A DNA stretch of 64,000 bases from Micromonospora sediminimaris (GTDB lineage Bacteria; Actinomycetota; Actinomycetes; Mycobacteriales; Micromonosporaceae). The stretch covers positions 1 through 64,000 of the forward strand of contig FOLJ01000007.1 in NCBI GenBank assembly GCA_900112325.1. Direction: 5' to 3'. Under the pieces are notes generated by a model that saw only the letters and a list, made by a program, of their open reading frames with translations, made no database searches and was not told the DNA's origin. Shown here piece after piece: positions 58,864 through 64,000 of the stretch. Both the position numbers and the translations under genes were made by a program. Positions within the stretch are counted from its first letter, which is position 1; the number at the start of each line of letters is the position of its first letter.

Positions 58864-59544
58864 TCAGACGCCGGAAACGGACCGGATCCAGGCACGGTTG
58901 TACGCGACGCTGCCGTAGTTCTGGATGCTCTGGCCGTCGGCGGTGGAGGCGACGCCGACCTGCTGACCGTTGTAGAACTGTGGGCCGCCCGAGTCGCCCC
59001 GCCAGGCGTTGCCGTTGATCCGGGTGCTCCGGATCGCCTGCCCGCCGTACGCGTCACTCACGTTCGTGCTGGTGACCCGAACGCTCGCGGTCTTGAGCTG
59101 GCTCGACGCCGAGCAGCCGCTGTAGCAGGTCATGCCCCAGCCGTAGATCGAGTTGGTCGAGTTGACCGGCGGGTTGCTGGAGGCCAGCGTGACGTAGCTA
59201 GTGCTCACCGAGCTGGACAGGCGCATCAGGGCCAGGTCGTACCGGCCGTAGGTGGCGCTGACCGTGCGGGTGACACCGCCGGAGGAGCGGTAGACGCTGC
59301 CCACCCGGACCGACATCGAGCCGCCGAGGCAGTGCCGCGCGGTGAGGACCCACTGCGGGGCGATGATCGTGCCGGAGCAGGTGAACGAGCCGTTGCTGAA
59401 GACCGCGGCGGCCCACGGTGCCGAGGAGACGGTGCCGCCGCCGATGATGAGGGGAGCGACGGGTGAGGCGACGGCGCCAGAACTGGCGCCCATCACCGCG
59501 GCCATGGCGGTGGCGAGGACCGCGATCAGGGATCGGATGCGCAT
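58864..59544 (-). CDS. Secreted trypsin-like serine protease (S1)
   Basis: 226 residues from ATG 59544 (AAGGAG upstream). Signal peptide (SLIAVLATAMAAVMGASSGA), mature domain from IIGGGTVSSAPWAAAV, catalytic His71 (LTARHC), Asp103 (YDLALMRL) and Ser185 (GDSGGPQF); four or more Cys for disulfides (CSGTI, RHC, MTCYSGC). Streptogrisin/trypsin-type exported protease without a clear propeptide. Confidence 0.93.
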   Translation of the reverse strand: MRIRSLIAVLATAMAAVMGASSGAVASPVAPLIIGGGTVSSAPWAAAVFSNGSFTCSGTIIAPQWVLTARHCLGGSMSVRVGSVYRSSGGVTRTVSATYGRYDLALMRLSSSVSTSYVTLASSNPPVNSTNSIYGWGMTCYSGCSASSQLKTASVRVTSTNVSDAYGGQAIRSTRINGNAWRGDSGGPQFYNGQQVGVASTADGQSIQNYGSVAYNRAWIRSVSGV

Positions 59545-59991
59545 GGGACTCCTTCGGGGTTCCCAGGACCCGGGTTCACCGGGCCGGCCTGCGGTGACGG
59601 ACGGGGGTGATCCGCCACCGCGACGTCGGTACATCGACATCTGACGATGTACCGTAGGGCCCGGTGAGGTGTTTCACAAGAGGTTCATTGAAACAAGGTG
59701 ATGTAACAGTTGGATTTCCCGTCGCCGGACCGCTCGCGACCGGCGGCGGCTCCCAGCTGCTCTGCAGCCAGGGGCTCGTCCGGCCGGGGATGATCGGCAA
59801 GGGTCGGCAACGAAGCCGTATCGGGATCGCAACGAACCCGTATCGGTCCCGATCGGTCCGTGCGGGTAGGGTCCGGGCGGCACCCGGACGGCGTCCGGCC
59901 GGTGCGTCTGGCGCGGCATCTGCCAGGTAGGCTGGCTGCGCTCGCCCGTTGTGGGTCGGCACCCAACTGCGTACACAGTCAGGAGTGCCCA
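59545..59991. other. Protease - purS intergenic region (447 nt) with 22-bp direct repeat
   Basis: No supported gene; an 88-codon frame (59664-59930) has no start signal. It has an AT-richer block (59684-59715, GTTTCACAAGAGGTTCATTG) and two near-identical 20-nt units GCAACGAAGCCGTATCGGGA (59807-59826) and GCAACGAACCCGTATCGGTC (59829-59848), 22 bp apart. The purS promoter must be in the right half. Confidence 0.55.
59807..59848 (+). repeat. Two direct repeats (22-bp period) upstream of purSQL
   Basis: GCAACGA(A/A)(G/C)CCGTATCGG repeated with 17 of 20 positions equal, 144 nt before the purS start. The two-turn spacing suits cooperative binding by a regulator of the pur operon; a chance duplication is possible. 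Confidence 0.45.
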
Positions 59992-60255
59992 GTGCCTCGC
60001 GTCGTCGTCGACGTCATGCTCAAGCCCGAGATCCTCGATCCTCAGGGCCAGGCCGTCGCAAACGCGCTGCCCCGGCTCGGCGTCAACGACGTCGCCTCGG
60101 TACGGATCGGCAGGCGGATCGAGATCGACTTTACCGGTGAACCGGACCTGGACCGGGCTCGGGAGATCGCCGACAAGTTGCTCGCCAACCCGGTCATCGA
60201 GGACTTCACGGTCCGTCTGGTCGAGACCGACGAAGCCGCGGAAGCCCGGTCGTGA
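59992..60255 (+). CDS. purS: FGAM synthetase subunit PurS
   Basis: 87 residues, [60 protein letters not shown]: canonical PurS. GTG 59992 follows AGGAG by 6 nt. Forms the PurSQL complex with the next two gene products. Overlaps purQ by 4 nt. Confidence 0.95.
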   Translation: MPRVVVDVMLKPEILDPQGQAVANALPRLGVNDVASVRIGRRIEIDFTGEPDLDRAREIADKLLANPVIEDFTVRLVETDEAAEARS

Positions 60256-60935
60256 CCGCCCGGGTCGGTGTGGTGACGTTCCCCGGCTCGCTGGACGACG
60301 GGGACGCGGCCCGGGCCGTACGGATCGCCGGTGCCGAACCGGTCCGTCTCTGGCACGGTGAGGCGGAGCTGCACGGGGTGGACGCGGTTGTCCTGCCCGG
60401 TGGCTTCTCCTACGGCGACTACCTGCGCTGTGGGGCCATCGCCCGGTTCGCGCCGGTGATGGAGAAGATCATCGACGCCGCCGGCGCGGGCCTGCCCGTG
60501 CTGGGCATCTGCAACGGCTTCCAGATCCTCTGCGAGGCGCACCTGCTGCCCGGGGCGCTCACCCGCAACCAGCACCTGCACTTCCGTAACCGCGACCAGA
60601 TCCTGCGCATCGAGACGACCGGGACCGCCTGGACGAACACGTTCCAGCCGGGCCAGGAGGTGCTGATCCCGGTCAAGAACGGCGAGGGTTGCTACGTCGC
60701 CGACCCGGCAACGCTGGACGAGCTTGAGGCCCAGGGCCGGGTCGTCGCCCGTTACGTCGGTGGCAACCCCAATGGATCGCAGCGGGACATCGCCGCGATC
60801 ACCAACCAGGCCGGCAACGTGGTCGGCATCATGCCGCATCCCGAGCACGCGGTGGAGGCGCTCACCGGCCCCTCCCTCGACGGTCTCGGCTTCTTCACCT
60901 CCGTGCTGAAGCACCTGGTGGGGACGCCGGCGTGA
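60252..60935 (+). CDS. purQ: FGAM synthetase glutaminase subunit PurQ
   Basis: 227 residues; class I glutamine amidotransferase: [40 protein letters not shown], catalytic Cys in [20 protein letters not shown], and the His/Glu of [11 protein letters not shown]. Supplies ammonia to PurL. GTG start. Confidence 0.97.
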   Translation: MTARVGVVTFPGSLDDGDAARAVRIAGAEPVRLWHGEAELHGVDAVVLPGGFSYGDYLRCGAIARFAPVMEKIIDAAGAGLPVLGICNGFQILCEAHLLPGALTRNQHLHFRNRDQILRIETTGTAWTNTFQPGQEVLIPVKNGEGCYVADPATLDELEAQGRVVARYVGGNPNGSQRDIAAITNQAGNVVGIMPHPEHAVEALTGPSLDGLGFFTSVLKHLVGTPA

Positions 60936-61006
60936 CCGTCCGCGACGGGATCATCGGTCGGCTCACCCGCCCGTCGGGCGGCGAGCGCAACAAGGAGACG
61001 TCATGA
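60932..61006 (+). CDS. Possible 24-codon coupling ORF between purQ and purL
   Basis: GTG 60932 overlaps the purQ stop (GTGA) and its TGA (61004-61006) overlaps the purL ATG (ATGA). Encodes [20 protein letters not shown] plus KETS. The 67-nt purQ-purL gap is thus exactly filled by an open frame with 4-nt overlaps at both ends. It may serve translational coupling; the chance of coincidence is real as there is no clear ribosome-binding site for it, while AAGGAG for purL lies inside. Confidence 0.35.
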   Translation: MTVRDGIIGRLTRPSGGERNKETS

Positions 61007-63882
61007 CCACGCATCCGGACCCGGTGCGGGACAACCCGGAGGCGGTCCCGGCGCAGCCGCAGCCGGCCGCCGCTCCGCCGGCCACCCCGGCCCGGCACGC
61101 CGCCGCGTCCGAGGCCACCGAGTGGACCGACGGGGTGGACACCGTGCCGCGTGCCGCGGGCACTCCGGAAGAGCTCCAGCCGTACGCCGAGCTGGGGCTC
61201 GCCGACGACGAGTACGACCGCATCCGGCACATCCTGGGCCGCCGGCCGACCCAGTCCGAGCTGGCGATGTACTCGATCATGTGGAGCGAGCACTGCTCCT
61301 ACAAGTCCAGCAAGGTGCATCTGCGGCAGTTCGGCGAGAAGGCCCCGCCGAGCGACCGGCTGCTCGCCGGCATCGGAGAGAACGCCGGTGTGGTGCGGAT
61401 CTCCGACGAACTCGCGGTGACCTTCAAGGTCGAGTCGCACAACCATCCGAGCTTCGTCGAGCCGTACCAGGGCGCGGCGACAGGTGTCGGCGGCATCGTC
61501 CGGGACATCCTGGCGATGGGCGCCCGCCCGGTGGCGGTGATGGACCCACTGCGCTTCGGCGCCGCGGACCACCCGGACACCGCCCGGGTGCTGCCCGGCG
61601 TGGTCGCCGGTGTCGGCGGCTACGGCAACTGCCTCGGTCTGCCCAACATCGGTGGCGAGGTGGTCTTCGACCCCTGCTACCAGGGCAACCCCCTGGTCAA
61701 CGCGCTCTGCCTGGGCGTGCTGCCGGTCGACCGGCTGCAGAAGAAGGACGCCAACGGCCCCGGCAACGTGGTGGTGCTGATGGGGGCCAAGACCGGCCGG
61801 GACGGCATCGGCGGCGTCTCCGTGCTGGCCAGCGCCACCTTCACCGAAGGCAGCGAGCAGCGCCGCCCGTCCGTGCAGGTGGGCGACCCCTTCATGGAGA
61901 AACTGCTGATCGAGGCGTGCCTGGAGCTGTACGACGCCGAACTGGTCGTAGGCATCCAGGATCTCGGCGGCGCCGGCCTGACCTGCGCCCTGACCGAGAC
62001 GGCCGCCTCCGCCGGCACCGGCATGCGGGTGTGGCTGGAGCGGGTGCCGCTGCGCGAGCCCTCGATGGAGCCGCACGAGATCCTGGCCAGCGAGTCCCAG
62101 GAGCGGATGCTGCTGGTCGTCACGCCGGAGAAGCTGGAGGCGGTGCTCAAGACCGCCGAGAAGTGGGGCGTCTGGGCCACCGCCATCGGCGAGGTCACCG
62201 CGCCCGAGTCGGACGGTGCACCGGGCCGGCTGCACATCACCTGGCGGGATCACCTGGTGGTGGACGTACCGCCGGGATCACTTGTGGACGACGGACCGGT
62301 CTACGCCCGGCCGATGCGCGAGCCGGCGGACCTGATTCTGCTCCAGGCCGACCGGGCGGAGACGCTGCCCCGGCCGAGCGACCCGGACACCCTGCGCGAG
62401 ACCGTGCTGCGCATGATCGCCTCGCCCAACCTCTGCGACAAGACCTGGGTCACCGAGCAGTACGACCGCTACGTGCTGGGCAACACCGTGCTCGCCCAGC
62501 CGGAGGACTCGGGTGTGATCCGCATCGACGAGCGCACCGGGCTGGGCGTGGCGCTGTCCGTGGACGGCAACGGCCGGTACGCGCGGCTCGACCCGTACCA
62601 GGGTGCCAAGTTGGCGCTGGCCGAGGCGTACCGGAACGTGTCGGTGACCGGCGCGACGCCGATCGCGGTCACCGACTGCCTGAACTTCGGCTCGCCCGAG
62701 GACCCGGGCGTGATGTGGCAGTTCGCCGAGGCGGTACGCGGCCTGGCCGACGGCTGCGCCGAGCTGGGCATCCCGGTGACCGGTGGCAACGTCAGCTTCT
62801 ACAACCAGACCGGTGCGGCGGCCATCCACCCGACGCCTGTCGTAGGCGTGCTCGGTGTGCTGGAGAACGTGGCCGACCGGGTGGCGTCGGGCTTCGTCCC
62901 GCGTTCCGGCGCCGATCACGACCAGCTCTTCCTGCTCGGCGAGACGCACGTGGAGCTCTCCGGCTCGGAGTGGGCCTGGGTCACCCACCAGCACCTCGGT
63001 GGCGTACCCCCGCACGTCGACCTGGCGCGCGAGAAGCAGCTCGCCGGCCTGCTGGCCGACGCGGCCCGGGTCGGGCACCTCAGCTCCGCGCACGACCTCT
63101 CCGACGGTGGTCTCGCGCAGAGCCTTGTGGAGTCCTGCCTGCGCCACGGCGTCGGGGCCCGGATCGCGGTGCCGGAGCGGTTCGAGGGCACCTCGATGCC
63201 GTTCGTCTTCCTGTTCAGCGAGTCCGCCGGTCGGGTGCTCGTCTCGGTGCCGCGCGGTCACGAGAAGGCGTTCACCGCACTCTGCGGCGAGCACGGCGTG
63301 CCGTGGGAGCTGATCGGCGTCACCGACCCGACGGGCGGTGCGCTGGAGGTGCACGGCCAGTTCCGGATCGGCCTGGACGAGCTGCGCGAGGCGTACACCG
63401 GCACCCTGCCGGCTCTGTTCGGCGGCGTGCAGCCGTTCGAGGTGACCGCCCCGGCAACTGCCGAGGTCGTCCTCGACGGGCCCGCCGAGGACGATGCGGC
63501 TGCCGACATCGACGGTGCGCAGGCCGACGCGACGATGACCGGTCCTGCGCAGTCCCCGAGCCAGACCACCGGCCGGCAGCCGACTGGGACGGAGGCGGCT
63601 GAGCGGACCGCCCCGGCGCAGTCCGAAGCTGTGCCGGCATCGACCGGAGCCGCGCCGGTGCCGGCCGAGCAGGCGCCGGGCGCGACGGATGCGACAGGTG
63701 AGCCGGCCGACCGACCGGCCGAGCGGGCCACCCCGCCGGTGCGTGGCGACCGTGCCGCGGCGGCCCCGCCGTCGGGCGAGGCCGCCGATCCGGCCGCCCC
63801 GATGGGCGACCACGAGGAACCCGGGGCGGACGCTCCGCAACACGGTGACACCGAGCAGCCCCCCGCGCCCGACGAGCGCTGA
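61003..63882 (+). CDS. purL: FGAM synthetase large subunit PurL, with extended tails
   Basis: 959 residues, versus about 740-780 for the typical small PurL. Catalytic core from about 54 to 805: [20 protein letters not shown] (His), [43 protein letters not shown] site [52 protein letters not shown] Pro/Ala-rich N-terminal extension of about 50 and an acidic Ala/Pro/Thr-rich C-terminal tail of about 150 residues are added, both of low complexity and apparently disordered. AAGGAG before ATG. Formylglycinamide ribonucleotide to FGAM. Confidence 0.96.
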   Translation: MTTHPDPVRDNPEAVPAQPQPAAAPPATPARHAAASEATEWTDGVDTVPRAAGTPEELQPYAELGLADDEYDRIRHILGRRPTQSELAMYSIMWSEHCSYKSSKVHLRQFGEKAPPSDRLLAGIGENAGVVRISDELAVTFKVESHNHPSFVEPYQGAATGVGGIVRDILAMGARPVAVMDPLRFGAADHPDTARVLPGVVAGVGGYGNCLGLPNIGGEVVFDPCYQGNPLVNALCLGVLPVDRLQKKDANGPGNVVVLMGAKTGRDGIGGVSVLASATFTEGSEQRRPSVQVGDPFMEKLLIEACLELYDAELVVGIQDLGGAGLTCALTETAASAGTGMRVWLERVPLREPSMEPHEILASESQERMLLVVTPEKLEAVLKTAEKWGVWATAIGEVTAPESDGAPGRLHITWRDHLVVDVPPGSLVDDGPVYARPMREPADLILLQADRAETLPRPSDPDTLRETVLRMIASPNLCDKTWVTEQYDRYVLGNTVLAQPEDSGVIRIDERTGLGVALSVDGNGRYARLDPYQGAKLALAEAYRNVSVTGATPIAVTDCLNFGSPEDPGVMWQFAEAVRGLADGCAELGIPVTGGNVSFYNQTGAAAIHPTPVVGVLGVLENVADRVASGFVPRSGADHDQLFLLGETHVELSGSEWAWVTHQHLGGVPPHVDLAREKQLAGLLADAARVGHLSSAHDLSDGGLAQSLVESCLRHGVGARIAVPERFEGTSMPFVFLFSESAGRVLVSVPRGHEKAFTALCGEHGVPWELIGVTDPTGGALEVHGQFRIGLDELREAYTGTLPALFGGVQPFEVTAPATAEVVLDGPAEDDAAADIDGAQADATMTGPAQSPSQTTGRQPTGTEAAERTAPAQSEAVPASTGAAPVPAEQAPGATDATGEPADRPAERATPPVRGDRAAAAPPSGEAADPAAPMGDHEEPGADAPQHGDTEQPPAPDER

Positions 63883-64000
63883 GGCGTTGGCCGCGGCCGT
63901 ATTCGCCCAACCCGGGTCGGGGGTCCGATTCGACTGGGGTCTGGCGGGTGCGGCCGAACTCGGCCGGGTCTGCGCGGCACTGGTGGTGGTGGACGTGCTG
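63845..64000 (+). CDS. ComB-like 2-phosphosulfolactate phosphatase, N-terminal fragment
   Basis: Runs off the window end. Reading from GTG 63845 (or TTG 63887): [36 protein letters not shown], which matches the conserved start of actinobacterial ComB-family proteins (VFAQPG...RFDWG...DVLVVVDVL). The GTG start overlaps the purL tail by 38 nt; the start codon is uncertain. Function in these organisms is unproven. Confidence 0.6.
   Translation, partial: MTPSSPPRPTSAEALAAAVFAQPGSGVRFDWGLAGAAELGRVCAALVVVDVL

Noticed and set aside
59664..59930. 88-codon frame upstream of purS
   Set aside because: No ribosome-binding site, basic low-complexity translation, and it spans the direct repeats.

Overview
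The window is high-GC actinobacterial chromosome. Gene content and order (dnaK-grpE-dnaJ-hspR, the spread-out pur genes with an fba / DUF3151 / purA neighbourhood, htdX/fabG4/fadA2-like genes, many GTG starts, ECF sigma factors, abundant short intergenic palindromes) fit the family Micromonosporaceae (Micromonospora or a close relative). No rRNA, tRNA, transposase, integrase or CRISPR array was recognised. It reads as a core chromosomal segment with a few accessory insertions.

Layout. 1-2.8 kb: end of dnaK, then grpE, dnaJ and the repressor gene hspR, closed by a strong terminator. 2.9-9.4 kb: two small orphan genes, a KhtTU-type K+/H+ antiporter pair, a beta-propeller lipoprotein, and clpB behind a HAIR operator, so HspR and one of its likely targets lie in the same window. 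9.5-13.5 kb: three paralogous four-helix membrane proteins with Pro/Gly/Tyr-rich tails around a DUF4178 gene. 13.5-19.2 kb: SDR, pyrE, ArsR regulator, a DUF368 membrane protein, an LPXTG-type surface protein, small proteins. 19.4-29.6 kb: fba behind three phased palindromes, LOG-family protein, DUF3151 protein, EspI-like MinD/ParA ATPase, a degenerate diacylglycerol-kinase-like protein, purA, an AbiEi/DUF559-type protein, purD.

29.9-40.3 kb: ECF sigma factor with putative anti-sigma partner, then an NfeD-like membrane protein, a flotillin and a 1693-residue MoxR-like AAA+ ATPase (flotillin and ATPase genes overlap), then a serine hydrolase. 40.6-45.2 kb: small secreted protein; a lipid operon (SCP2 protein, acyl-CoA dehydrogenase, acyl-CoA synthetase) divergent from a TetR regulator across a perfect 30-bp palindrome. 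45.2-48.6 kb: two DedA-family genes flanking a two-component system. 48.6-52.7 kb: a tightly coupled four-gene operon: NrtR-like NUDIX regulator, J-domain/pseudokinase fusion, VWA protein and a divergent second PurA-like enzyme. 52.8-64 kb: htdX/fabG4/fadA2-like genes, purB, a YbjQ-like protein, a secreted trypsin-like protease, purS-purQ-purL, and the start of a ComB-like phosphatase.

The strongest candidates for undescribed biology are the NUDIX / J-pseudokinase / VWA / PurA-like operon (48.6-52.7 kb), the NfeD / flotillin / giant ATPase operon with the nearby ECF pair (30-39 kb), the PG-tail membrane protein family (9.9-13.5 kb), and the palindromic intergenic elements placed directly downstream of purA and purB. 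All functional statements rest on motif reading by eye; no database search was run.
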